From: Thermodesulfovibrionales bacterium
Lineage (GTDB): Bacteria > Nitrospirota > Thermodesulfovibrionia > Thermodesulfovibrionales > UBA1546
Length of the DNA stretch: 18,305 bases
NCBI GenBank assembly: GCA_030018605.1
Contig: JASEHP010000015.1
Location: 1-18,305, forward strand
Direction: 5' to 3'
A program made the translations under genes and the position numbers. Position 1 is the stretch's first letter; each line of letters opens with the position of its first letter. Below are positions 5,191-13,852 of this stretch, piece after piece. The notes under the pieces were generated by a model. That model ran no database searches, was not told the origin of the DNA, and saw nothing but the letters and a program-made list of their open reading frames with translations.

Positions 5191-7287
5191 ATGAGGCTGA
5201 ATAAGAGGCAGAGATTGTGGTTGTTTTTGTTGTTTATTGCTTTATTTGCTGTTGCTGTAATTGCAGTTAGAATAGAATTCACACACCCGTGGCAGTGGTA
5301 TCAGAGGGAGTTCAAGGCTCTCGAACTGAAGGCTGCAGAGGTAAAACTCAACAAACTTCAGGCGGAAAGGTCAGGGGCAAAAGACCCTAAAAAAATTAAA
5401 GGCATAGACGAGGACATAGAAAGGCTTAAAATAAGCATTTCTAATATAAAGTCCAGCAGCGAAAAGATTGAGCAGATATGGCTTGTTGAGCTAAAGGAGG
5501 CAGACAGATGCCTTACATGTCATCAGGGAGTTGAAAAAACAGGTTTTGAAGACAAGCCCCACCCTTTCAAGTCCCACCCCGGCGATTACTTAAAAAACCA
5601 TCCTGTAAATAAATTCGGATGCGTAGTATGCCATGACGGTCAGGGTGCTGCGCTTACAGTGAAAGATGCGCACGGTGAGGTTGAGCATTGGTTAAGGCCG
5701 CTTCTGAGGGGAAGCCTCGCACAGGCATCATGCGGCAAGTGCCATTTTGCTGATCAGAAGCTGCCTCTCGATACTGTTGTTGCAGGCAGCGAACAGTTTA
5801 TGAAGGGATGGAAGCTTTATATGGATAACAACTGTCTTGGGTGTCATAAGCTTATGGGCTATGAGAGACCTAAAAGGATAGGCCCTGTGCTAACACCTAT
5901 CAGCAAAAAAGTTAATCATGCATGGCTAACAGAATGGATTAAGGATCCTAAAGGATACCTCCCAAAGACAAAGATGCCGAACTTTATGCTCAAAGATGAC
6001 GAGATTAGCCTTATAGCCTCATATATTCTAAGCCTTTCTACAGAAAAGATAGCGGAACCTAAATCGAGGGAGAGGCTCAATAAGCCAGAAGCGATTAAAT
6101 CAGGTGAATCTCTTGTAAACAAACTCGGCTGTCTTTCATGCCATACCATAAATAAAAGGGGCGGGACATTTGGTCCTGATCTTTCAGGTATAGCTGCAAA
6201 GGCAACGCCTGAATGGTTAGTTCACTGGTTAAAGAATCCCAAGGTGTATCAGTCCGACACCCCGATGCCGAATCTCAGGATCCCTGAAAGAGAGATCCAG
6301 GACATTGTGGCATATCTTAACACCTTTAAAAAGCAGACGGGCAAAGGCATTGCTGTATCAACAAACCCTGCCAATATAGAAAAAGGCAGAAAATTGGTTA
6401 AGGACAAAGGCTGCACAGGCTGTCATGAAATAGAGAAATTCCCGCTCGGATTCAATGCCCCTGAACATGACGGCATAGGCAGCAAGAGAACTGACGAACT
6501 GGCGTGGGGAGATGTAAAAGCAGACGATAAAACCCTTCAGAAATGGCTTCAGATCAAGGTCATGGAGCCGAGGAAATTCGCAACAAAAAAAATAATAGCA
6601 AAGATGCCGAATTTCGGATTCAAGGAAGATGATGCAAAGGCGCTCGTTACATTTCTTATGAGCCTGAGAAAAGAGCCTCTGCCCCAGAACTACGCAAAGA
6701 GACTCAATGACGCAACAACAATGCAAATGAGAGGCCGTAAGTTCCTTGAGGAGAAGAACTGTCTCGGCTGCCACAAGATAAACAAGAAGGGCGGAGAGGT
6801 AGGCCCGGACCTCACTCAGGAAGGCAAAAAAGTAAGACCTGAATGGCTCTTTGCATTTTTGAAATCTCCGTCCCGGATAAGACCTATGCAAGAGGCCAGG
6901 ATGCCTGATTTCAAGCTTCCAGACGCAGAGATTAATACTATTATAGAGTATCTCTCGTTTGTCGCCAAAGAGCCGTATCCTTACAACTTCTCTCAGAAGA
7001 AGAATACCTTTGTAGAAAACATAAAGAAGGGGGAGAAGCTGTATCAAAAGGAGCTTGCCTGTCTCGGCTGCCACCTCTTTGAAGGAAAGGGAGGAATGGT
7101 AGGCCCGGAGCATACAGACATGGCAAGCCGCTTAAAGAGGGAGTGGGTGGAGAAGTGGCTGGATAACCCTCAGGCAATCCAGCCCGATGTGATAATGCCG
7201 AGGTTCAAGTTCAAGGGGAAGGATAAGGAGATGCTGCTCGATTATCTCATGACAATGGGCAAAGAGAGATTCCTCATCGTTGAGTAA
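5191..7287 (+). CDS. Membrane-anchored octaheme cytochrome c with five monoheme modules in series
   Basis: This is probably the c-type partner of the Rieske/b complex, taking the place of cytochrome f/c1. A membrane anchor (residues 9-26) is followed by a charged coiled-coil (about 38-100). Three close CxxCH motifs come next (Cys107, Cys144, Cys181), then five cytochrome c modules of about 85-115 residues with CxxCH at Cys215, 314, 408, 524 and 624. Each module ends in a likely Met axial ligand (KMPNF, PMPNL, KMPNF, RMPDF, IMPRF). Modules share phrases such as CLGCHKINKKGG.VGPDL and P.WL..WLK.P, so they arose by repeated internal duplication. SD GGGAGGAG precedes ATG 5191; the next cytochrome starts 12 bases after the stop. 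It is probably periplasmic and acts as an electron wire. Confidence 0.9.
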   Translation: MRLNKRQRLWLFLLFIALFAVAVIAVRIEFTHPWQWYQREFKALELKAAEVKLNKLQAERSGAKDPKKIKGIDEDIERLKISISNIKSSSEKIEQIWLVELKEADRCLTCHQGVEKTGFEDKPHPFKSHPGDYLKNHPVNKFGCVVCHDGQGAALTVKDAHGEVEHWLRPLLRGSLAQASCGKCHFADQKLPLDTVVAGSEQFMKGWKLYMDNNCLGCHKLMGYERPKRIGPVLTPISKKVNHAWLTEWIKDPKGYLPKTKMPNFMLKDDEISLIASYILSLSTEKIAEPKSRERLNKPEAIKSGESLVNKLGCLSCHTINKRGGTFGPDLSGIAAKATPEWLVHWLKNPKVYQSDTPMPNLRIPEREIQDIVAYLNTFKKQTGKGIAVSTNPANIEKGRKLVKDKGCTGCHEIEKFPLGFNAPEHDGIGSKRTDELAWGDVKADDKTLQKWLQIKVMEPRKFATKKIIAKMPNFGFKEDDAKALVTFLMSLRKEPLPQNYAKRLNDATTMQMRGRKFLEEKNCLGCHKINKKGGEVGPDLTQEGKKVRPEWLFAFLKSPSRIRPMQEARMPDFKLPDAEINTIIEYLSFVAKEPYPYNFSQKKNTFVENIKKGEKLYQKELACLGCHLFEGKGGMVGPEHTDMASRLKREWVEKWLDNPQAIQPDVIMPRFKFKGKDKEMLLDYLMTMGKERFLIVE

Positions 7288-7299
7288 GGAGAAGATAAA

Positions 7300-7725
7300 A
7301 TGCAAAAAGACATAAAACACCACAATAAACTTTTTATCATAATGGTCATCTTAATAATGGCAGTCCTTTGTTTTGCGTTTATCGCAATAGCTGCCGACGC
7401 AAAAGAAAAAAAAGCCGGTTCAAAAGGGTCGGTAGCGGAGGGGGAGAAGCTTTATAAACATTACTGCACGCCGTGTCACGGAGAAAAGGGCGACGGCAAG
7501 GGCTTTAATGCAGACACCCTTGACCCCAAGCCTGCCAATCATACGGATGCCGTGGAGATGTCCAAGAGGACGGATGAAAAACTGTTCGACACCATTTATG
7601 GCGGCGGCAGGGAAGTGGCCAAGTCAACATACATGCCGCCTTGGGGCTATACCTTTACCGAAACGCAGATTGACTCTTTAGTGCTTTATCTGCGGAGGCT
7701 CTGTAACTGCAAAGGCCCTAAATAA
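7300..7725 (+). CDS. Small monoheme cytochrome c
   Basis: An N-terminal hydrophobic segment (about 11-31, cleaved signal or anchor) precedes a class I type cytochrome c: C56-x2-C59-H60 (YCTPCHGEKGDGKG), with Met112 in YMPPWG as the likely sixth ligand. It is a paralogue of the monoheme cytochrome at 12842, sharing the YC.PCHGE.G.GDG, NHT, LFD.I..GG and MPPW features. It probably shuttles electrons between the octaheme protein and the large multiheme proteins. AAGGAGA lies 8 bases before the ATG, and it sits 12 bases after the octaheme gene. The C-terminus has an extra CNC (135-137). Confidence 0.9.
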   Translation: MQKDIKHHNKLFIIMVILIMAVLCFAFIAIAADAKEKKAGSKGSVAEGEKLYKHYCTPCHGEKGDGKGFNADTLDPKPANHTDAVEMSKRTDEKLFDTIYGGGREVAKSTYMPPWGYTFTETQIDSLVLYLRRLCNCKGPK

Positions 7726-7814
7726 AGAGGGCGAAAGGGGGTGAGAGCGGACATATGATATGAAAGGTTGTAATTTTCTATGTCGTATATTTAAAGGAAA
7801 GGAGGGATTAAAAG

Positions 7815-10163
7815 ATGAGCGGTGAATCGAAGGGAAGGAAAAGGCTTCTGTTTTTGATGCTCTGCCTTTTCGTCCTTGCCGGTTTTTCGCTGGCATCCGT
7901 TTATTCAACTTCTTCTGTCAATGCACAAGCAACTGCAAGTTCTGATGATGAATGGAAGACATGGCAGAAGAAATATTTTGAAGAACAGGCAGCCAAAGAG
8001 AAGACCGAAAGGAAGAAAAAGGCATGGCTCGAAAAAGAGCCTGCAGTAATTGAAAAGGTTATTGAGATGTCTAAACTGCCCGCAACTGCGAAAGACATCC
8101 CGGGAATGCACATCAAGGACGGCAAGGTTACAGAGAAATGCCTCTCCTGCCATCAGGGAGTGGAGGACATAAGCCCATTCCATAAGGACTATGGCTGCAC
8201 TATATGTCACAGGGGCAATGGCGCATCTGTAGTTAAGTCAGAGGCGCATAAGGGATTGCTTGCAGGCGGGAATTCCGGCGGGAAACTCAGAAATCCGTCA
8301 AATTTGAGGGTATTGGAGCAGTCATGCGCCTTGGGCGGCTGTCATGCAGGACACCCGGAAGAGCACAAAAATCATTATACGAGGGTCAGGAAGACCATGA
8401 TGTCCCTTATGGCAGGAATGATCTCGGGCATGAGATACAACTGGGCGGCCCAGCCTGAAAAAATCTCAAAATACGCCGCCGTAGGAGTAAAGGACGAAGA
8501 CGGCATTATCCCGGAGCACAGGGGGGCAATGAAAGAGATCAAAACCATACCGGTCTTTACGGGAAAGGACATGCCCAGCAACAAGGACGGCTCTTTCAAG
8601 ACAAAAGACGACATGGGCAACGAGATAGAGATAAGCAATGAGATGACCGACAGCCAGTGGAGGAAGTCATGCGCAAGGTGCCATTTATGGACAGAGAGGA
8701 CGCCCGGCGGATTTGCCGACTCCAGAGCTCAGGGCTGCGCCGCATGCCATGTGCTTTATGACGACGACGGTAAATATAAAGGCAACGATCCTACAATTTC
8801 AAAGGATAAGGCCGGGCACCCAAAGGTTCATCAGTTGACCGTCGCCATACCTGCGGAGCAGTGCATTCACTGTCATAACAGGGGCGGCAGAACAGGAGTC
8901 TCTTTTGAAGGAAGGATAGAGTCGGACTTTTACGGTACGCCTTTCAAGAGCGGCGCATTATCCAAACTGATGTTCCACGGCAAGTATTACAACACTCCCA
9001 CGAAGGATGTGCATTACGAAAAGGGCATGGAGTGCATTGACTGCCATACCCAGTTCGATGTCATGGGAGACGGCAATATCTACTCGAAGAAGTTCGAGCA
9101 GGTTGAAGTTCGCTGCGAGGACTGCCACGGAAATTACAAGGAAGGCATCAAAACAGCAAAGGTTACCGACCCCAATGACCGTGTAATCAGGCTCGGCAAG
9201 GTATCGCCGAACTACAAGAACAAGGTCGGAGACGAGATGGTGCTTACCGCGCGCGGCAATAAATACAGCAATGCAAAGATAATTGACGGCGAGCCGATCC
9301 TCATCAGCAAGTTCGATGGCAGAGAGCATAAGATGGCCGTTATAGCAGGTAAGAAAGGCGCTCATTCAATCCCGCAGCATCAGGAGAAGATGGAGTGCTA
9401 TGCCTGCCATGCGAGATGGACATCACAGTGCTACGGCTGTCACGACTACTATGACCAGACCTCAAAGAGCGGCGACTGGCTGACCGGCGTTAAGACGCCC
9501 GGAGGCTGGCCCGAATGGAGAAGCTATGTAAGGTTTTTAGAGCCTACCCTCGGAGTCAATGCAAAGGGCAAGGTTGCCACTTATGTGCCTGCGTGCCAGA
9601 TTCAGGTTAATGCAGTTACAGACAAGGGCAGGATTGTCCAGCCGTATGACAATTTTGTCTATAAGACCTCGGAGGGCTACAGCGGCATTGTTCAGAGTCC
9701 TATGCAAACGCACTCGATCAGGAGAGAGGTAAGGTCGTGCGAGGACTGTCATCTGAGTTCTAAGGCGCTGGGGCTTGGGGTCGGAGACCTCAAGATAGCA
9801 AAGGACAAGACAGGGAAATCCGATAAGTTTGAATACCTCTACGATATGAAGAAATCGGGACTTTCACCCAACTTCCCTCTTGAGACCATCGTAACGCCTC
9901 AGGGTCAGCAGATTTCATCCACCAGCCATATAGGAGCGCGGCCATTCAATCAAAAGGAGATAAACAGGATACTGAAGGTCGGAACATGCCTGCCATGTCA
10001 TGATAAATATGATGACCCAATATACAAGAATATTCAGGGCAGCTACAAAAAGGCAGACACGCCTAAACATAAGAAGCTGGTGCAGGACAGCCTTAAGGCA
10101 TCAAAGAGCGCATCTATCGGCGGCAAGTCTGGCATGCTGGCTTCAAAGGAGGTGGCAAGATGA
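7815..10163 (+). CDS. Dodecaheme c-type cytochrome
   Basis: This exported protein of 782 residues has a signal peptide (about 1-37, hydrophobic LLFLMLCLFVLAGFSLASV), a short charged helix (45-80), and twelve heme motifs. Eleven are CxxCH, at Cys109, 128, 286, 308, 350, 407, 434, 528, 539, 642 and 725; one is CX4CH (Cys171, Cys176, His177). Extra His residues near the motifs (HAGHPEEHKNH, VHYEKGMECIDCH) suggest bis-His hemes. VHYEKGMECIDCHTQFDVMGDG and the final STSHIGARPFN are shared with the next gene, so the two are paralogues. GGAGGG lies 10 bases before ATG 7815, and the stop overlaps the next start by four bases. I see no catalytic signature of a known reductase; an electron conduit is likeliest. 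Confidence 0.88.
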   Translation: MSGESKGRKRLLFLMLCLFVLAGFSLASVYSTSSVNAQATASSDDEWKTWQKKYFEEQAAKEKTERKKKAWLEKEPAVIEKVIEMSKLPATAKDIPGMHIKDGKVTEKCLSCHQGVEDISPFHKDYGCTICHRGNGASVVKSEAHKGLLAGGNSGGKLRNPSNLRVLEQSCALGGCHAGHPEEHKNHYTRVRKTMMSLMAGMISGMRYNWAAQPEKISKYAAVGVKDEDGIIPEHRGAMKEIKTIPVFTGKDMPSNKDGSFKTKDDMGNEIEISNEMTDSQWRKSCARCHLWTERTPGGFADSRAQGCAACHVLYDDDGKYKGNDPTISKDKAGHPKVHQLTVAIPAEQCIHCHNRGGRTGVSFEGRIESDFYGTPFKSGALSKLMFHGKYYNTPTKDVHYEKGMECIDCHTQFDVMGDGNIYSKKFEQVEVRCEDCHGNYKEGIKTAKVTDPNDRVIRLGKVSPNYKNKVGDEMVLTARGNKYSNAKIIDGEPILISKFDGREHKMAVIAGKKGAHSIPQHQEKMECYACHARWTSQCYGCHDYYDQTSKSGDWLTGVKTPGGWPEWRSYVRFLEPTLGVNAKGKVATYVPACQIQVNAVTDKGRIVQPYDNFVYKTSEGYSGIVQSPMQTHSIRREVRSCEDCHLSSKALGLGVGDLKIAKDKTGKSDKFEYLYDMKKSGLSPNFPLETIVTPQGQQISSTSHIGARPFNQKEINRILKVGTCLPCHDKYDDPIYKNIQGSYKKADTPKHKKLVQDSLKASKSASIGGKSGMLASKEVAR

Positions 10164-12772
10164 AAGTAAGAACACTGCATAAAGGACTGATTCTTGCCTT
10201 AATCTTCTGCCTGATAGCCGGATTCGCAGTTGCGCAGGAAATGGTCAAAGGCAAGGTTGTAAAGCCCATTGACGAAGAGGCGGATTTTGCAGATCCTTAC
10301 AAGTACAATGAAGGCAAAAAGAATCTCACCTTTGACGGCATAGAGTTCGCAGCCACGGAGCCGAGATCTGGAAATTTATGGGGGTCCTATACAAAGCTCG
10401 ATTTCCCTATGGATAAGGTGTTCGGCAAGACCGAAAAGGCAACTGGAAACGGAAAATGCCTCACCTGTCACGAAGGTATAGAGGAAATAAGCGCCAATCA
10501 TAAGTTTGCATGCACAAAGTGCCACGGCGGAGATGCCAATGCAGCAGACATGAAGGCAGCCCATTCCAATATGATGTCAAATCCATCGGATCTGACCGTA
10601 GCCCAGAAGGTCTGCGGCGAATGCCATAAAGACCATGTCGGACACGTAAGCAGCTCTCTAATGGCAACTGCAGCAGGAGAGATAAACAGCACTCGCTATG
10701 CATGGGGCGCACAGGATTCTCCGAAGGCGCAATATGCAACAAAGGCGGTTGGAGGTCTCAAAGCGCTGCCGAAGTATGCAGAGTCAAAAGAGTTGGTGGA
10801 TGACTTCCTCGGCAAAAAATGCGCAAGGTGTCACTTAAACAGCCCAGCACCGCACAGGATGGGAGATTACCGTGCAACAGGGTGCGCTGCCTGCCACATG
10901 GTGTACGGCAATGACGGAAAGACAAAGACAGGCGACAAGGCTATATTAAGCGCAGCCAACCAGACCCCTGCCAAGATTGATGTCAGCGGAATGCATCCGT
11001 CCACAAAGCGCGGCTATCCCATAGTGCACAAGTTCACCTCTGCAGTGCCAACTATGCAGTGCGCCCGCTGCCACAGTGGAAACAGGTCGGGCACTGAGTA
11101 TCTCGGAATTGCAGAGCATGACTATGAGCAGATGTACCGCTCTCCGAGGGAAAAGGGCAAGTCCCCTGCAACACTTTACGGCATTGAGCAGCATCACCTG
11201 AAGTCCGATATTCACTATGAAAAGGGAATGGCATGTATTGACTGCCACAGTCAGTCAGAGGTTATGGGAGACGGCAAGAGCTATGACCAGTCACATCAGG
11301 CTGTGAAGGTAAGGTGTCAGGATTGCCACGGCACGCCGACCTCAAAGCCAAAGACAATGGCTGCTGACGCTGCTGCTGTTAAGATTGCCAAGTCCAATCC
11401 TAATTACATGGTGAAGGCAGGCGATAAAATTGTAGCAACTTCGGGCGGAACTCTCCTTGCCAATGTTAAGGAAGAGGGAGGAAAGCTCGTCCTTACCTCA
11501 AAGGTTACAGGCAAAAAGCATATAGTGCCGTTACTTGCAGATAAGAAGGACCAGCCTGCAAACCATCAGGTCTCTGCTCATATGAATAAGATGGAATGCC
11601 ATGCCTGCCACTCAAGGTTTGTGCCGCAGGACTGGGGACTCCACCTCATGAGGGAGGACTATACAGGTTATGCAAAATGGAAGAGATGGAGGGAGCCCGA
11701 TCCGCAGACAATGTTCCTGCTTTATTCCTTCCACGGTCAGGGTCTTGGCGATGAGGTCAGCGCACCTAACGACCACATACTTGCAATAAAGGCTGATAAA
11801 CCTGCGGTTCCTGAGACCATGAACTGGCTTACAGGCGAGAAGACCACCGGCGTTTGGTATTCGGCATGGACAATGAGAAACTGGGAAGATGTAGCGCTCG
11901 GCTACAACTCAAGAGGAAAGATCAGCATCTTTAAGCCTCAGTTCCAGTATTTTGTCAGCCATATAGGGCAGGACTTCATGAATGCCGGAAAGAAGGTTGA
12001 TGAAATCAAAAAGAAGATCGCCGCAGCAAAGACATCGGCAGAGGCAATGGCATTGAAGGCGGAACTCCTTGAGGCTGAAAAGGCTGTCAAGGCGCAGATA
12101 CTCAAAGACAGCGAGACACCAAAGACAAAGGACGGCAAGATCGGTCTCATCATGAACCCTGCCGCGCCTCATACCACGCGCACCGCTGTCAGGACATGCG
12201 AGAAGTGCCACCAGAACGGAAACGCGGCAGGCCTCGGAGAGACGCAATTCATGAGGGCTGAGAACAAGAATGTGCCTCTTATGGAGAGCGAGAGATCGGG
12301 GCTGCCCATCAATTTCCAATTAAACCAGATGGTCACGGAAAAGGGAGATGTCCTTCAGACGTCAACCCACATAGGAGCAAGGCCGTTTAATGCAGGCGAG
12401 ATAAAGTCCCTGCTGTCAAAGAGCAAGGCATACAACGCCTTCAGGTATATGGACCTCGAGCAGAACGGATACACAGCTCTCATTGACAGAAAAGACAAAG
12501 ACCTCACAGGCGGAGTAAAGAGGCCCGTAGTTTCTGGCACATCTCTCGGAGATGTCCGGGAGGTCGGCTCCTATTATGATTGGAAGAGAGGCGGTTTCTG
12601 GCAGACAGACCCTGCTGTGTTTAAGGACGAATATTATACATCTCCGAATCCTGAATCCATGAAGTATGATCTTTCAAAAGATCCTAATACGAAGAAGGAT
12701 GAGGAAGAAGTAAAAAAGGCAAGCGGTACAGACATTACAAAGGCTAACCGCAATTGGGTTCCCAAGAAGTAA
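10160..12772 (+). CDS. Decaheme c-type cytochrome, paralogue of the preceding dodecaheme protein
   Basis: The 870-residue exported protein has a signal peptide ending near AVAQ (residues 22-25). Ten CxxCH motifs lie at Cys100, 118, 152, 221, 242, 301, 359, 386, 480 and 680. Order and wording match the upstream protein (KCLTCHEGIEEIS, GCAACHMVY, IHYEKGMACIDCHSQSEVMGDG, STHIGARPFN), showing ancient tandem duplication. It lacks counterparts of the 10th and last hemes of its paralogue. Between hemes 9 and 10 it has an inserted region with a coiled-coil (about 612-650, KKVDEIKKKIAAAK onward). After the shared end it carries about 125 extra residues without hemes. ATG overlaps the previous stop (ATGA), so the pair is probably co-translated and may form one complex. 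Confidence 0.88.
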   Translation: MKVRTLHKGLILALIFCLIAGFAVAQEMVKGKVVKPIDEEADFADPYKYNEGKKNLTFDGIEFAATEPRSGNLWGSYTKLDFPMDKVFGKTEKATGNGKCLTCHEGIEEISANHKFACTKCHGGDANAADMKAAHSNMMSNPSDLTVAQKVCGECHKDHVGHVSSSLMATAAGEINSTRYAWGAQDSPKAQYATKAVGGLKALPKYAESKELVDDFLGKKCARCHLNSPAPHRMGDYRATGCAACHMVYGNDGKTKTGDKAILSAANQTPAKIDVSGMHPSTKRGYPIVHKFTSAVPTMQCARCHSGNRSGTEYLGIAEHDYEQMYRSPREKGKSPATLYGIEQHHLKSDIHYEKGMACIDCHSQSEVMGDGKSYDQSHQAVKVRCQDCHGTPTSKPKTMAADAAAVKIAKSNPNYMVKAGDKIVATSGGTLLANVKEEGGKLVLTSKVTGKKHIVPLLADKKDQPANHQVSAHMNKMECHACHSRFVPQDWGLHLMREDYTGYAKWKRWREPDPQTMFLLYSFHGQGLGDEVSAPNDHILAIKADKPAVPETMNWLTGEKTTGVWYSAWTMRNWEDVALGYNSRGKISIFKPQFQYFVSHIGQDFMNAGKKVDEIKKKIAAAKTSAEAMALKAELLEAEKAVKAQILKDSETPKTKDGKIGLIMNPAAPHTTRTAVRTCEKCHQNGNAAGLGETQFMRAENKNVPLMESERSGLPINFQLNQMVTEKGDVLQTSTHIGARPFNAGEIKSLLSKSKAYNAFRYMDLEQNGYTALIDRKDKDLTGGVKRPVVSGTSLGDVREVGSYYDWKRGGFWQTDPAVFKDEYYTSPNPESMKYDLSKDPNTKKDEEEVKKASGTDITKANRNWVPKK

Positions 12773-12777
12773 AATCA

Positions 12778-12813
12778 TTCAGGCAGGGGCGAATTAATTC
12801 GTCCCTGCCTGAA
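12778..12813. repeat. Near-perfect 16-bp hairpin between cytochrome genes
   Basis: TTCAGGCAGGGGCGAA (12778-12793) pairs over its whole length with 12798-12813 (one G-U wobble) around a TTAA loop, starting five bases after the decaheme stop. No T-run follows. It may be an intergenic palindromic repeat, or a stem that protects or processes the mRNA and lowers expression of later genes relative to earlier ones. Confidence 0.65.
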
Positions 12814-12841
12814 AACAAATCAGAAGGAGAAGCAAAGGAAG

Positions 12842-13258
12842 ATGCAGAAAACAAGACATGTTGTCATAGCTGCGCTGACGCTGGCGCTAATACTGGCAGT
12901 TGCAGCAATCGCTTACTCCCAAAAGGGAGACCCGAAAAAAGGCAAGAGGATTTATGATGCTTACTGCGTGCCGTGTCATGGCGAGACAGGAGCGGGAGAC
13001 GGCACAAGGGGAATGATAGAGCAGTTTGACCCTATGCCGAGGAACCACACTGAAGGTAAATATATGAACAAAAGGCCTGATGACGAGCTTTTTGATGTAA
13101 TAAAAGAAGGCGGCAAGTCAAGAAATTTTTCCCATATAATGCCGCCGTGGAAGACTATAATTAGCGATGAAGAGGTGTGGGATGTGTTCAGTTATGTCAG
13201 GAGCCTTGCTGTTCCATCATACAAGCCAGGAATGGCTGAAGAAAAGAAAGGACGCTAA
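12842..13258 (+). CDS. Small monoheme cytochrome c (second copy)
   Basis: This exported class I type cytochrome has a signal peptide (residues 1-26, ending AIAYSQ) and C42-x2-C45-H46 (YCVPCHGETGAGDG). Met100 in IMPPW is the likely sixth ligand. It is a paralogue of the protein encoded at 7300. Together with that gene it brackets the two large multiheme genes (mono-multi, multi-mono). It probably serves as the soluble shuttle for the decaheme protein. AAAGGAAG directly precedes ATG 12842, with AAGGAG a little further upstream. The stop is three bases before the next gene. Confidence 0.9.
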   Translation: MQKTRHVVIAALTLALILAVAAIAYSQKGDPKKGKRIYDAYCVPCHGETGAGDGTRGMIEQFDPMPRNHTEGKYMNKRPDDELFDVIKEGGKSRNFSHIMPPWKTIISDEEVWDVFSYVRSLAVPSYKPGMAEEKKGR

Positions 13259-13261
13259 CTA

Positions 13262-13852
13262 ATGAAAAGGACATTGATATTGGTCATGACACTGCTGCTC
13301 AGCGGATTTTATCTCACCGGGATATCATCAGGCAATGAAGGGAAACCTGCTTATGTAGGCTCCGAGGCCTGCAAATCCTGTCATTTAAAAGAATATAAAT
13401 CATGGAAAAATACAAAGCTTGCATCCGCTATTGAAGTGTTAAAGCCGGGTGCGGCAGTAGAAATAAAGAAAAAGATTGGTATCAATCCAGACAAAGATTA
13501 TATGGCGGATGCCAAGTGTCTGAAATGCCATACAACGGGTTACGGCTCAAAGGGCGGCTTTAAGAGCCAGGCAGAGACCCCGCAGCTTGCTGGTGTGGGC
13601 TGTGAGATGTGTCATGGTCCGGGAGAGGAATATGTGCCTGTAATGCTAAAAAAGGGCAGGACATATGGAAGGGGAGAGCTTATAAAGGCAGGGCTGATTA
13701 TTGACCTGAAGGCCGTGTGTATGAACTGCCATAATCCTAATGCGCCTATTGCAGGCAAGGATTACAAATTCTCTCATAAGGAGAGATTCAAGAGAGTCCA
13801 CATCCCCGTGCAGTTGAAATATCATCAGAAGGAGGAAAGGGAGTTGGAATGA
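13262..13852 (+). CDS. Tetraheme cytochrome c554-like protein
   Basis: After a signal peptide (about 1-24) come YVGSEACKSCHLKEYKSW, KCLKCHTTGYG, GVGCEMCHGPGEEYV and VCMNCHNPN. Their heme motifs are at Cys37, 86, 114 and 153. This wording is typical of the cytochrome c554 family (tetraheme electron carriers, first known from ammonia oxidisers but common in anaerobes). It is therefore probably a periplasmic electron carrier, not an enzyme. It ends in a His/Lys/Glu-rich tail. AAAGGACG lies 10 bases before ATG 13262; its stop overlaps the cupredoxin start by four bases. Confidence 0.87.
   Translation: MKRTLILVMTLLLSGFYLTGISSGNEGKPAYVGSEACKSCHLKEYKSWKNTKLASAIEVLKPGAAVEIKKKIGINPDKDYMADAKCLKCHTTGYGSKGGFKSQAETPQLAGVGCEMCHGPGEEYVPVMLKKGRTYGRGELIKAGLIIDLKAVCMNCHNPNAPIAGKDYKFSHKERFKRVHIPVQLKYHQKEERELE

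Noticed and set aside
6358..7113. Long minus-strand open frame of 251 codons inside the octaheme cytochrome gene
   Set aside because: It is antisense to a clear cytochrome with conserved heme motifs, has no recognisable domain, and is explained by the codon bias of the real gene.
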